A stretch of DNA of 40,653 nucleotides, taken from the NCBI GenBank assembly GCA_024274695.1, contig JAJSAI010000010.1:1-40653 (forward strand). The letters run 5' to 3'. The stretch is from an archaeon. GTDB lineage: Archaea; B1Sed10-29; JAJSAI01. Both the position numbers and the translations under genes were made by a program. Positions 1 to 8,533 of this stretch are shown one piece after another. Each line of letters opens with the position of its first letter. The stretch's first letter is position 1. The notes beneath the pieces were generated by a model. It saw only the letters and a list, made by a program, of their open reading frames with translations, was not told the DNA's origin and searched no databases.

Positions 1-1245
1 ATGAATTTCAATCCTAACAAGGCACTATTGAAACATCAAGAAATAACTCTGACAATAACATGCGAAAAGTGATTTCAATCCTAACAAGGCACTATTGAAA
101 CACATGGCCAAGCTCGGCGCTAAGCTGGGAGTACTGATATTTCAATCCTAACAAGGCACTATTGAAACCTTAGGAGACATGCTAGTCCAGGCCCCCTGCC
201 AAGGATTTCAATCCTAACAAGGCACTATTGAAACGAACGCTCTAACTTCACTTACAATCTTGACGTTGACCGCATTTCAATCCTAACAAGGCACTATTGA
301 AACAAAGTTTACACAGGCTGGAGTATACTGGTTTACTGAATTTCAATCCTAACAAGGCACTATTGAAACTTTTAATTCTTCATCGTGGATTTGGTCAGCG
401 TAGTACATTTCAATCCTAACAAGGCACTATTGAAACGAAGAAGCCATCTGCAAAGTCACGTTCACATTATTAAGTCCATTTCAATCCTAACAAGGCACTA
501 TTGAAACTTGATAACGTAAAAACTCCCCTGCTTGATTCCCCTAACATTTCAATCCTAACAAGGCACTATTGAAACGGAATATTATCAGTTCGTAGGCCAT
601 TATCGGGTAGAAATTTCAATCCTAACAAGGCACTATTGAAACAGAAAAAAGAGAGAAGGAAGGTTTTTTTAGTAGGTTATTTCAATCCTAACAAGGCACT
701 ATTGAAACAACCGCTATCGTGGGACAACTACTTCAAAGTACAGGATTTCAATCCTAACAAGGCACTATTGAAACATAGGATACGCTCCAATGACCCTCGG
801 GATACTCGTAATATTTCAATCCTAACAAGGCACTATTGAAACTCTTCTGTTGTTCTAAACAGAACAACAAAAAAGAGGATTTCAATCCTAACAAGGCACT
901 ATTGAAACATTTGTTCTAAATCTTCCCTCGTGATTCCTCCGAATGTAATTTCAATCCTAACAAGGCACTATTGAAACTACAACATTGCCAACAATCTTAT
1001 ACAATTTCTTTAAATTTCAATCCTAACAAGGCACTATTGAAACTTGGTTGCTTATACCATTCAACTGGAGGGAAAAATGAATTTCAATCCTAACAAGGCA
1101 CTATTGAAACCAAGCCAGGGAGTGCAGACCTTTGACGGCAGGGTAAGATTTCAATCCTAACAAGGCACTATTGAAACGACTCCTGTGAGGCTGAACGTGA
1201 ACTGGTGCGAAGAATATTTCAATCCTAACAAGGCACTATTGAAAC
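1..1245. CRISPR. CRISPR array, 19 repeats, truncated by window edge
   Basis: Nineteen copies of a 30-bp repeat that begins ATTTCAATCC and ends CTATTGAAAC, the first at 5-34 and the last at 1216-1245. All copies look identical. They enclose 18 complete spacers of 36-41 bp. The first four bases belong to another spacer, so the array continues to the left. Orientation is not certain. Read on the minus strand the repeat ends AGG-ATTGAAAT, with a CCT/AGG hairpin directly before an 8-nt handle, as in many type I-A/I-B repeats. That would make the array co-directional with the cas operon and put the leader at 1246 onward. The perfect repeat at the right end fits a leader-proximal end. The plus-strand reading also ends in a plausible ATTGAAAC handle. 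Confidence 0.99.
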
Positions 1246-1318
1246 GCGGTTAATTTCTTGCAATATTTTGGGCTTTTTGGGTTTATTTTTGTTTTGGTTT
1301 CCGGAATGCGAGGTTATG
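1246..1318 (-). promoter_or_regulatory. Candidate CRISPR leader between array and cas2
   Basis: AT-rich non-coding strip between the last repeat and the cas2 stop codon, T-rich on the plus strand. If the array is transcribed on the minus strand this is its leader or the leader-proximal part of it, although about 70 bp is short. If the array is transcribed on the plus strand, the T-runs at about 1264-1300 would instead act as its terminator, facing the convergent cas operon. Confidence 0.45.
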
Positions 1319-1606
1319 CTACTCATTTATATTGTCCTCGGAAAACAGGATCTGACCTCCTTCGGTTTTGTCCTTCCCGATCACCCTCTTTCTCAGCGCC
1401 TTTTCGGTCCTGGCCTTGTATACTCTTACCGAATCGTCTCCTTTTACTAGTTCTTTTAGTTTGTTTTCTAGTTCGAAGTACTGTGACCTTGTGAGTTCTC
1501 CTTCAAACAAAGAGTTTTGCACTCTGGTAAGATACTGCCTGAGCAGGTTACAGAACTTGTTCACTCTCTCTACTGAGACATCGTATGCTATGATATAGTA
1601 GGCCAT
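1319..1606 (-). CDS. cas2: CRISPR adaptation endonuclease Cas2
   Basis: A 95-aa protein of normal Cas2 length. Cas2 forms a dimer that bridges two Cas1 dimers in the spacer-integration complex. The N-terminus MAYYIIAYDVS is the typical first beta strand, carrying the conserved Asp of the ferredoxin-like fold, and RVQNSLFEG is the usual following motif. I chose the ATG at 1606 rather than an upstream in-frame start because it gives the standard N-terminus and has a GGTGA ribosome binding site just upstream. It begins 4 bp after the cas1 stop and is the last gene of the cas operon, next to the array. Confidence 0.95.
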   Translation of the reverse strand: MAYYIIAYDVSVERVNKFCNLLRQYLTRVQNSLFEGELTRSQYFELENKLKELVKGDDSVRVYKARTEKALRKRVIGKDKTEGGQILFSEDNINE

Positions 1607-1610
1607 CAGT

Positions 1611-2567
1611 TCACCACCATGACACGAACGGTTTATACTCTTGCTGTCCGACAAAATGTTTTATCAGCTTGTATAGTTCTATTCTCATAAGACCATAGTA
1701 GGAAACTCTTTTCTTGAGGTTTTTGTGAAGTATTGTCCTTGACAGCTTGTCTTCCATTTCCTTTATTAACAGGGCCTTCCCTTTTTCTGTCAATAGTACT
1801 GCTTTGCCCTCTTTCCTGAAGTGTTCTTCTTTGAATTGTTTTTTCAGGATGAGTTTTAGGACACTCCTGTCCACGATCACCGGCTTGAACACTTCAGAAA
1901 CGTCAAGGGCTAGAGAAAATCTTCTTTCTAAAGGCTCATGCAAGTATGATATCGTAGGGTTTAGTGATGTGGCGTACAAAAGGGTTATTAACTTGGAATA
2001 TAGAAGCATGTTCCCGAAGCTTATTGCCGCGTTTGCCTTGTTCTGCGGGGGCCTCCTGGTCCTTTTTGTTATCCTGTATTCCGTTGGGAGCACTTGGTCT
2101 AATGCGTTGTAATACTTTTCTCTGAAGTTTCCTTCGTACGCCATGAGCTCTTGTACTGTACGGGGAGCAGGATACTCGCACACTATGGTCTTCCCGTACC
2201 TTGAAAGGGTTTTCAGCATGTTTTGCTGTGCTCCCTTGACAAATTTTTCCGCGAGAGCCAGCCTCTTGCGGTGGTCAAGGTAGTGTTCTGCTTGTTTTAT
2301 TGTCAGATATCCTGAAAGGTGGGAGTCTCTTGGATAGTAAGTGCCCTGGTACCCACCATGATAGTTATAGTAGTGTATTATTATGCCTTGTTTTGAGGCA
2401 AGGGAAAGGGCTTGTGAGGATACCGTTATCCTCCCCAGTAGGTGAAGAGAAGTTATCCTGTTTACGGGCAAGCGCTTTTTGCTTCCTTCAGTATATAGCA
2501 CGAGAGTGTTAGCATTTCTTTTCAGCACCCCGTTGTCCAATAGGTAGTAATCGGCCAATGTAATCAC
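1611..2567 (-). CDS. cas1: CRISPR integrase Cas1
   Basis: A 318-aa Cas1, the metal-dependent integrase of spacer acquisition. The N-terminal beta domain reads LDNGVLKRNANTLVLY. The catalytic set is visible: Glu145 in YEGNFR, His210 in SYLHEP and Asp222 in LALDVSE, and the RRPPQNKANAAISFGN helix is typical. The start is set at the GTG at 2567, which overlaps the cas4 TGA stop by 4 bp (GTGA) and gives the usual N-terminus. A TTG nine codons upstream is also in frame but lies inside cas4. It is translationally coupled to cas4 and followed by cas2. Confidence 0.95.
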   Translation of the reverse strand: MITLADYYLLDNGVLKRNANTLVLYTEGSKKRLPVNRITSLHLLGRITVSSQALSLASKQGIIIHYYNYHGGYQGTYYPRDSHLSGYLTIKQAEHYLDHRKRLALAEKFVKGAQQNMLKTLSRYGKTIVCEYPAPRTVQELMAYEGNFREKYYNALDQVLPTEYRITKRTRRPPQNKANAAISFGNMLLYSKLITLLYATSLNPTISYLHEPLERRFSLALDVSEVFKPVIVDRSVLKLILKKQFKEEHFRKEGKAVLLTEKGKALLIKEMEDKLSRTILHKNLKKRVSYYGLMRIELYKLIKHFVGQQEYKPFVSWW

Positions 2568-3037
2568 CCGAAGCAGATCTCGTAGTAACTGCAATTCCTA
2601 CAATAGTTCTTTTTCCGTGGCGCGGGAGGGTTTTCCCTTGAAACTATCCGAACAATTTTCTTTAGGGCCTCCTCAAGCTCTTTCCGGTCTTCTCTGGTCA
2701 GGGTTATTGTCTCTGTCTTCTTGTCTTGGTAGTAGTGTATGACCGCTTTTTGCTTTCCTGAGATCATTAGCATGTACTTTGCTTGCATTAGCGCTGCCCT
2801 ACGCATGCTTTTCCTCTTTTTTATCTCATGCAGTTCTTCGCCGAGCATGTCCACAGGGATGTCTCCTATCATGACTTCGTGCTGTTTTCTCTTGAAGGAA
2901 CTCTCGTGTATTGTCTTGCCTGTTTTCACGTTCTCGTGAGAGTGCTCGAGGCATATTCTGTGATGGTAGTACCATAGTTTCGTGTGGCAAATGTAGTAGT
3001 ACGCTATTTCTTCTGAAGTGGGTTGGAGAGAAAGCAA
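2564..3037 (-). CDS. cas4: CRISPR adaptation nuclease Cas4
   Basis: A 157-aa RecB-like nuclease that processes prespacers and helps choose PAM-flanked spacers. Four cysteines sit in the Fe-S cluster pattern: Cys17 (YYICHTKLWYY) and Cys146, Cys149 and Cys155 near the C-terminus (CRNCSYYEIC). Residues GDIPVDM and EIKKRKSM match the Asp and the ExK of the PD-(D/E)XK core. The start is a TTG at 3037, inside the end of cas8a with a 34-bp overlap; the next Met falls within the nuclease core, so a non-ATG start is needed. Only one Cas4-like gene is present; many type I-A loci also carry csa1, which I do not see here. Confidence 0.9.
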   Translation of the reverse strand: MLSLQPTSEEIAYYYICHTKLWYYHHRICLEHSHENVKTGKTIHESSFKRKQHEVMIGDIPVDMLGEELHEIKKRKSMRRAALMQAKYMLMISGKQKAVIHYYQDKKTETITLTREDRKELEEALKKIVRIVSRENPPAPRKKNYCRNCSYYEICFG

Positions 3038-3984
3038 TTTATCACGCTCGAACTGGGTTTTCTTTTCCGATCAACAGCCATTTTTCTGAGGGTGTTGTAC
3101 AAGTACGTAGGCATCCCTGTTTTCAGGAACAGCAGGAACTGGCTTGAGTACTTTTCGTCTTGCGAGACAGTGTTCAAGAAGGAATATAATTCATGAAATA
3201 CCTTGTGCTCTCCTGCTTCTGGGCTGAAGGCATCTTCCTCTGCGGCCAAGTACTTTACTTGAGATACTTTCTCGAAGTACTCTTTCCAGGGTCCTGACCA
3301 GGTCTTCCTGCAGAACTGGTATCCTTTGTTGCCTTTCTCTAGGACTAGCACGTTGAGATCGAACCCTTCCTGCATGGGCAGTTCAAGGAATGATATCGTG
3401 TGGGCGAGGGTCTTGGCCGTCCTGTCCGAGTAGTATGATGACATGCCAAGCTCTTTCGCTGCCAGGAGCTCGGATGAAGAAATTAGTCTGTTGGGAGAAA
3501 AGAACATGAACTGCGCGAGATTCCCGGATTCTATTATCATTGCGTATTCTTTCACAGCATGGGCTGCGAGTACTGCCAGCATGACAGGAACTTCTTCCCT
3601 TGCATAAGCATCCCCAAAAACCTTGACCGAAATCAACCCTTTTGACAGGGTGGGATCATACTGCATTGGGAACGGGGATGTTTCCTTGCTTCCGCTGGGC
3701 TTCCAGCCGAGAGGGAACTGGCCCGGGTCCTTGAGTGTTTTTTCCGCGAGAGAGTTCATTGCCTTGCTTACGTCTTCTCTCGTCAGATTACTCCATGAGA
3801 TCTCGTACACTATCCCTTTTGGTGCTATGATCAATTCTTCGTCAGGAAACTTTTCCAGTATCCCGTCTACTATTCCGTAGGCGATCCACATGTCAGCGTA
3901 CGGGCCTATTCCCGGGGTGGTGAGCTTGTTGCCCGCGATCTTGAGCCAGTCAAGCCAGTCCTCCTTCTTTTTACTTCTTGGCAT
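3004..3984 (-). CDS. cas8a2: Cascade large subunit Cas8a (Csa4/Csx9-like)
   Basis: A 326-aa protein in the place where type I-A operons carry the large Cascade subunit, which recognises the PAM and the target. I see no catalytic motif, as expected for Cas8. The family call comes mainly from the operon: HD nuclease, helicase, cas5, cas7 and csa5 all sit upstream in type I-A order. The GIGPYADMWIAYGIVDGIL stretch near the N-terminus resembles archaeal Csa4/Csx9 proteins. The ATG at 3984 is chosen because GGAGG lies 9 bp upstream; it overlaps the end of the HD gene by 14 bp. Sequence divergence is high, so the subtype name should be checked with a profile search. Confidence 0.75.
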   Translation of the reverse strand: MPRSKKKEDWLDWLKIAGNKLTTPGIGPYADMWIAYGIVDGILEKFPDEELIIAPKGIVYEISWSNLTREDVSKAMNSLAEKTLKDPGQFPLGWKPSGSKETSPFPMQYDPTLSKGLISVKVFGDAYAREEVPVMLAVLAAHAVKEYAMIIESGNLAQFMFFSPNRLISSSELLAAKELGMSSYYSDRTAKTLAHTISFLELPMQEGFDLNVLVLEKGNKGYQFCRKTWSGPWKEYFEKVSQVKYLAAEEDAFSPEAGEHKVFHELYSFLNTVSQDEKYSSQFLLFLKTGMPTYLYNTLRKMAVDRKRKPSSSVINCFLSNPLQKK

Positions 3985-4723
3985 TCCTTGCCGCCTCCAC
4001 CATCCTGTCAACGTATCTTGTGAAGAAAGGCTTTTTTCCGCCTCTTTCAGAGGCTCCCTTGTAATCGCACAGGACCAGGGGGATCACGAACGGGACCACT
4101 TTGCGATAGTACTCTCTCCTGTAGAACGGGTGGTACCTGGCCATGACCACTAGTCTTGAAAGGTTCCTTGTAACCAATTCCGCTGAAAGCACGGGGAGTT
4201 CAAGTTCTCCTATCTCCCTGCTGAACTCGTTCAGGAACTCCTCCACCTTTTCCTTGCTCGGGTGCCAGGATAGTCTTTCTCCTAGCCTGGTTATTTGATT
4301 ATAGGCTATTGAGGGTGTTAACGCCGGCTGGTTTATGTTCCCGAGCATTCCAAACATGAGTGGCTCGTGATGATGCAGGGTGGTCAGAGAAATTGTTCTT
4401 GCCTCGTCCGGAGTATAATGTCCTGAACTCTCCAGCATCTGGAGCGATACTGCCGCACTCACTAGCTCGTGCCGGTAGAAGGGTATCTTGCCCTTTCCAG
4501 TGTTGTTATCGTGGTATACTCTTGTAAGCTTTCCTAAGTCATGTAGTACTATCGCGGTTTTCAGGATTTTCTCTGGGTCAAGCCCGGTTACTTTTTTTAT
4601 TCTGTTCTCGTACCTTGGCAGAATCTCTTTCATCGCCTTTAGCATCAGGCGAACATGGTCCGTCATGCTCTGGGCGCATGCCCCGTTCTTATCATAGTAA
4701 GCGCACGGCTGCAATTCAATCAC
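3971..4723 (-). CDS. cas3'': Cas3'' HD nuclease
   Basis: A 250-aa stand-alone HD nuclease, the DNA-degrading half of Cas3 that type I-A systems encode separately from the helicase. HD-fold metal ligands are visible: His23 (MTDHVRL), the His61-Asp62 pair (VLHDLGK), His85 (YRHELVSA) and the histidines at 117-119 (TTLHHHEP). Translation starts at a GTG at 4723, 2 bp after the helicase stop, with GGTG overlapping the start region; a TTG three codons later is an alternative. In type I-A complexes this subunit works with Cas3' as part of the interference complex. Confidence 0.93.
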   Translation of the reverse strand: MIELQPCAYYDKNGACAQSMTDHVRLMLKAMKEILPRYENRIKKVTGLDPEKILKTAIVLHDLGKLTRVYHDNNTGKGKIPFYRHELVSAAVSLQMLESSGHYTPDEARTISLTTLHHHEPLMFGMLGNINQPALTPSIAYNQITRLGERLSWHPSKEKVEEFLNEFSREIGELELPVLSAELVTRNLSRLVVMARYHPFYRREYYRKVVPFVIPLVLCDYKGASERGGKKPFFTRYVDRMVEAARNAKK

Positions 4724-6392
4724 CTTCTAACCCGATCTCAGGATCATATGTCTCGCTTTTTATCGCGTAGACCCCTCCTTCAACCACGTACCCCCTAAAA
4801 TCTTTTTTCACGTAAACTGTCCTCCCTGTATCCTCTTGTTTTTCTGGAACCAACTGGAAGGAGATAATGTTCTTGAGGGAATCTATCCTTTTCCCGTACA
4901 CGTAAAGCGAGCCTACCGAATAAGGCAAGCTCTTCTCCAGAACCCTTTCTGGACTAATAGAATACTCTTGTTCTTTTTCTGCTTCTTTTTCCAGGGGAAC
5001 CAGTGTCACGTAGTATCCTAGTCTTGCCTTGTAGGGCACGGCTGTTGGAGGAGAGGATAAAAGCATTAGGCCGTGCAAGTACTCTGTCGCGCTGCGTGCA
5101 TAGCTCCAAGCAGGGCCTCCCTTTCCCGTTTTTTTCGGATCATAGTCTTTGTATTTTTCGTCAATAAATTCTTGGGCTTTCCTGTTGTCTCTTAATGCCT
5201 TTTCTATCTTCAGCGTATCGTCCTGGGAAAGTTTTTTCACGAGGTTCTTAGGGTAAGGGACGTTCTTGGAATGATTGAGGATTGTTGCCATTCCTTCAGT
5301 ACCCGGTCTCCGGGCACACCTCCCGATCCTTTGTATTAGGGCATCAGCGGGACAGTTTTCTGTCACGACCAGCGAAACGTCAGGGAGGTCCAGACCCGCT
5401 TCAACCACCTGGGTCGCGATTATCATCTTGGCAGTGTTAAGCTCTTCTTCTTTCTTTTGTCTGTCCTCGTGCGTGAACTTCCCGTGAACTAGCAGGACAC
5501 TATCATCACCAAACAAACTCTTTATGCTCTGGTATGCTTCCACTGCCCTAGAAACAGTGTTAAAGACGAACAGGACTTTACCTTCTCCAGCTTCTTCGGT
5601 CACTTCCTTGAAAAAAGCTGTTGCTTTCTTTGGCTTCTTCAGAGTCTTAGGATCCCACTTCTCGAGTCTGACTTTGATTTTGCCTCTTTCTGGTTTCCTG
5701 TGATCAGATTTTCTCGGACTCTCTTCCAGGACCCCCTCTTTTACTTTCTCGAACATAAGTTCTTCGAACTTTGATGGGATAGTAGCACTCATCACGATCA
5801 TTGGAACCCCTAGTTTTCTGTTAACATGATGTATCACTGTACCGAGCAGTCTCGGCAGGTAGGCGAACTCGTCCTGGAGCATTTGAACTTCGTCAAACAC
5901 GACAAGACTTGTGGATGTTATGCTGGCGGGCATTGTGAATCTCCGTGAAACCGTTCTTCTTGCCCCGAGAGAGTAAGCGAAAGAGTCCCAGGTTGTTATG
6001 TTCACGAGCCCGGAGTACATCGGTTTTTCCATGATGTGCCCGTAGTCTACCAGCACTTGCTCTTGAGCGAATTCTTCAGCCTTTTTCTTGTCCCAGCCGC
6101 TTTCTTCGAGCAGGCTTGAGAACAGTCTGACTATCCTCTGCCTCTGCACGTTCACCAGGCTCTTGTTCGGGAGCACATAAATGACGCTGGAAAATGGATA
6201 TTCTCCCTGAGAATAGGGGCAAAGCAGGCTGAACAATGCGGCTTCTGTCTTGCCTCCCGCAGTCGGGGCTATGATCTTGAGTATTTTGGGCTCTTTTTCT
6301 TGGGCCATGCTGTCTATCTTTTCCCATACTCTAACCTGGTAATCGTAGGGTCCTGACCCAACAATTCTATTGAACACCTTCACTCTACCCAT
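4716..6392 (-). CDS. cas3': Cas3' DExD/H-box helicase
   Basis: A 558-aa superfamily 2 helicase without an HD domain. It unwinds target DNA for degradation by the separate HD nuclease. Motifs in order: Walker A APTAGGKT (42-49), Walker B variant FDEVQ (166-170), SAT (202-204), TQVVEAGLDLPDVSLV in the second RecA domain, and QRIGRCARR (motif VI). The ATG at 6392 overlaps the end of cas5 by 13 bp, which shows operon coupling. The DEVQ form in place of DEAD/DECH is common in Cas3'. Confidence 0.95.
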   Translation of the reverse strand: MGRVKVFNRIVGSGPYDYQVRVWEKIDSMAQEKEPKILKIIAPTAGGKTEAALFSLLCPYSQGEYPFSSVIYVLPNKSLVNVQRQRIVRLFSSLLEESGWDKKKAEEFAQEQVLVDYGHIMEKPMYSGLVNITTWDSFAYSLGARRTVSRRFTMPASITSTSLVVFDEVQMLQDEFAYLPRLLGTVIHHVNRKLGVPMIVMSATIPSKFEELMFEKVKEGVLEESPRKSDHRKPERGKIKVRLEKWDPKTLKKPKKATAFFKEVTEEAGEGKVLFVFNTVSRAVEAYQSIKSLFGDDSVLLVHGKFTHEDRQKKEEELNTAKMIIATQVVEAGLDLPDVSLVVTENCPADALIQRIGRCARRPGTEGMATILNHSKNVPYPKNLVKKLSQDDTLKIEKALRDNRKAQEFIDEKYKDYDPKKTGKGGPAWSYARSATEYLHGLMLLSSPPTAVPYKARLGYYVTLVPLEKEAEKEQEYSISPERVLEKSLPYSVGSLYVYGKRIDSLKNIISFQLVPEKQEDTGRTVYVKKDFRGYVVEGGVYAIKSETYDPEIGLEGD

Positions 6393-7144
6393 CCTATCAC
6401 ATGCTTCTTGCCCTCAATGCTGACCTTCGTTCCTCTGACAACATCATCGGAGAACTCTATTGTCTTGTGAGCGTAAGAGTTCCTTCCCATTATGCGAAGG
6501 GGGAGAATAAAGTTCCTGAGGTTGCTCCCGTAATCTTTTTTTGACCAGCCGCTGGAGGAAGGGAAGACTTCTGTGAGGTAGGATCCCTTGAGAAGGGACC
6601 ATGCTTTCCCTGTATCGTGTACCGGAACATCGGATTGTCCGTACTCTCCGATGTTGACATCCTCATAAAACCATGCCCTGGTCAAGGTGAACAGGCTCTC
6701 CGTGTCCCCGAGTCTCACGATATTATCTATTCTTACCTTCTCCTTCAGGAAAGCGTACACGTAAAGCTTTTTAGAATAAGCGTATTCCTTGAGCAAAGCG
6801 TCTTCCCTCTCAAATCCTTTTGTGTCTGATCTTAAGGGCAATGCTCTTTTGAGAACGAATCTGTTGACCACCATCCGGTTCTCGCTCTTGCCAAGGAACG
6901 CTCCGCACAAGGGAATGCCTTCCCTGCGCTCCACAATTTCTTCTGCTTGGCTTATTGCATTCTCTGAGATTTTTTGCAGACTGTTTCCAGTTGGGGCTAT
7001 TTCTCCTGAGATGACAAGAGCCCTGGCTATCGCCCCGAGTACTGTTACTGGCGGGGGCAACAGCCAGGTTCTCTGCACCTTTACTGACTCAAGCGGCCTG
7101 ACCGAAAACAACGGGCCCCTGAGCTCTGCCACGAACAAGTGCAC
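6380..7144 (-). CDS. cas5a: Cascade subunit Cas5 (type I-A)
   Basis: A 254-aa RAMP protein. Cas5 caps the 5' handle of the crRNA in Cascade. The N-terminal MHLFVAELRGPLFSVRP strand and the WLLPPPVTVLGAIARAL segment are characteristic of Cas5: a proline-rich turn followed by a helix that packs on the crRNA. It starts at a GTG at 7144 with a GGAG-like site upstream, 6 bp after the cas7 stop. Its position between cas7 and the helicase is the standard type I-A order. Confidence 0.88.
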   Translation of the reverse strand: MHLFVAELRGPLFSVRPLESVKVQRTWLLPPPVTVLGAIARALVISGEIAPTGNSLQKISENAISQAEEIVERREGIPLCGAFLGKSENRMVVNRFVLKRALPLRSDTKGFEREDALLKEYAYSKKLYVYAFLKEKVRIDNIVRLGDTESLFTLTRAWFYEDVNIGEYGQSDVPVHDTGKAWSLLKGSYLTEVFPSSSGWSKKDYGSNLRNFILPLRIMGRNSYAHKTIEFSDDVVRGTKVSIEGKKHVIGWVE

Positions 7145-7150
7145 CTGAGC

Positions 7151-8113
7151 TCACTCTCCAAGGAATTCGTCCAGGTCCTTGGTGTCGGTTACCTTCTCGG
7201 CTTCCTTGAACAACCTGTCGTTCTCCTGTTTGTACTCCTTGTAGTGGGCTGAGACAGGGTTAGGCAACAGCCTGTCGCCCTTGACCCCGTACACTTCCGT
7301 TAATTTCATTATCGGGAGAGCTCTGGCCTGGCTTGCTCCGAACCTCCCGCGCAGCACATCCTTTATCGCGAGCAGTAAGGCCCTGCGCCTTAGGCCTGCT
7401 TCTTTTTCGTCGATCACTTTCTCGCCTGCTGACGTGACCCCTATCCTGTCAAGCTCCGCGATTATGAGGAATGAGTATTCTGCTGAAGAATATTCTCTCT
7501 CGAATAACATCATGGCAGTACCAAGCTCTTCTCCGGCAGACTCCTGCTCTTCTTCAGAAGACTTGCTTTTCTTTTTCTTTCCCTTGCCTATCTTGCCGGT
7601 CTCATCCACGTCAACCCTGTTATGGGTGACTGCGAAGGAAAGCTGTCCCTCGTCATACTCCTGCATTATCTCTTCAAGAAAGTCTTCAGGAGGGATAAGG
7701 AAAGAGGTTTTCAGGACGGATTCTCTCCTTAGCCCAACGTTCGGGACCAGGAACCCGAAAACGTCGCAGTCAGCGTACGCTTTCACAAGACTTTTTTCCT
7801 CCAAGTTCATGCCCTTCAGATCGTCCTCGTTATTACTCTGGAACCTGACCGCGTTGTACCTTCTGGCCCTCTTGCTCAGGTTTTTTCCTCCCAAGCTCGT
7901 GTAATGGTCGACGAAGGCCCTGAATATCCAGTGCCTGAGCATGTTCCCTGAGATTACTGGGACAGAGACTATCTTGTAACCGTCTCCCTTCTTCACCACT
8001 ATGTTGGCTCTCGTGATCTCGTTATAGTTTGAGCCTGCTCCTCCGGCAGTGTTCAGGGACGCCACGTTTATGAGCATCCTGCCTGTTATTCCAATGAACC
8101 CGGCCTCCTTCAT
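7151..8113 (-). CDS. cas7: Cascade backbone Cas7 (Csa2/DevR family)
   Basis: A 320-aa Cas7 protein, the repeated subunit that coats the crRNA spacer. The N-terminus has the Csa2/DevR pattern GFIGITGRMLINVASLN, followed by VPVISGNMLRHWIFRA, which in the family contacts RNA. A charged K/S/E-rich insert at about residues 176-196 (GKGKKKKSKSSEEEQES) is probably a disordered loop and is not typical of every family member. The ATG start overlaps the csa5 stop as ATGA. Confidence 0.93.
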   Translation of the reverse strand: MKEAGFIGITGRMLINVASLNTAGGAGSNYNEITRANIVVKKGDGYKIVSVPVISGNMLRHWIFRAFVDHYTSLGGKNLSKRARRYNAVRFQSNNEDDLKGMNLEEKSLVKAYADCDVFGFLVPNVGLRRESVLKTSFLIPPEDFLEEIMQEYDEGQLSFAVTHNRVDVDETGKIGKGKKKKSKSSEEEQESAGEELGTAMMLFEREYSSAEYSFLIIAELDRIGVTSAGEKVIDEKEAGLRRRALLLAIKDVLRGRFGASQARALPIMKLTEVYGVKGDRLLPNPVSAHYKEYKQENDRLFKEAEKVTDTKDLDEFLGE

Positions 8114-8445
8114 TCTTCATCACCTTCCCTACTCTTTTTTGATCCATGGTACGATAGCGCGAAGAGCCCTATGACCGGCGCGAGCACGCGCACTTTTCTC
8201 TTGTCACAGTCCCCTCCATTCAAGAATTTTTCCAGGGTTTCCAAGTGCTTTTCGTTAGGAGAATAGTTAGTGTGGGCCATTCTCGCTATTCTGACAGCAT
8301 GATACAAATTAGACCAGAGCTCTTGACATGTAGTGCTTCTGGCAATCCTGTCTACGGCAGAAAGCTTCATGTTCTTGTCACTCCAGACTAAAACGCTTAT
8401 GTACTCTCCTATCCCCCTAGCAGCCTCCAGAACCTCTTTTTCCAT
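8110..8445 (-). CDS. csa5: Cascade small subunit Csa5
   Basis: A 111-aa, mostly helical protein at the head of the cas operon, in the position and size range of Csa5, the type I-A small subunit that stabilises the R-loop. No enzyme motif is visible; identification rests on operon order (csa5-cas7-cas5-cas3'-cas3'') and on the helical character of segments such as CQELWSNLYHAVRIARMAH. The ATG at 8445 has GGGTGAG upstream and a TATA-like TTTTTAAATG around 8475-8486. It is the first gene of a nine-gene transcript ending at cas2. Confidence 0.8.
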   Translation of the reverse strand: MEKEVLEAARGIGEYISVLVWSDKNMKLSAVDRIARSTTCQELWSNLYHAVRIARMAHTNYSPNEKHLETLEKFLNGGDCDKRKVRVLAPVIGLFALSYHGSKKSREGDEE

Positions 8446-8533
8446 GAGAACTCACCCAGTATATGGTGAACAAAAACATTTAAAAACTTTACTGAGGTAG
8501 TTAATATTTAACATTAAATGTTAAGTGATGCTC
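8446..8533. promoter_or_regulatory. Divergent cas operon / csa3 promoters with operator-like palindrome
   Basis: This strip separates the cas operon (minus) from csa3 (plus). For the cas operon, TTTTTAAATG on the minus strand at about 8475-8486 is a TATA candidate. For csa3, TTAATATTTA at 8501-8510 is a TATA candidate about 25 bp from the ATG cluster at 8528-8534, implying a leaderless message. A 17-bp palindrome, TTAACATT-A-AATGTTAA, lies at 8508-8524, overlapping the likely csa3 start site. It is a good candidate operator for the CARF-HTH regulator encoded next to it. Confidence 0.65.

Noticed and set aside
636-839. Open reading frame inside the CRISPR array
   Set aside because: It is made of repeats and spacers and encodes repeated copies of the repeat translation.
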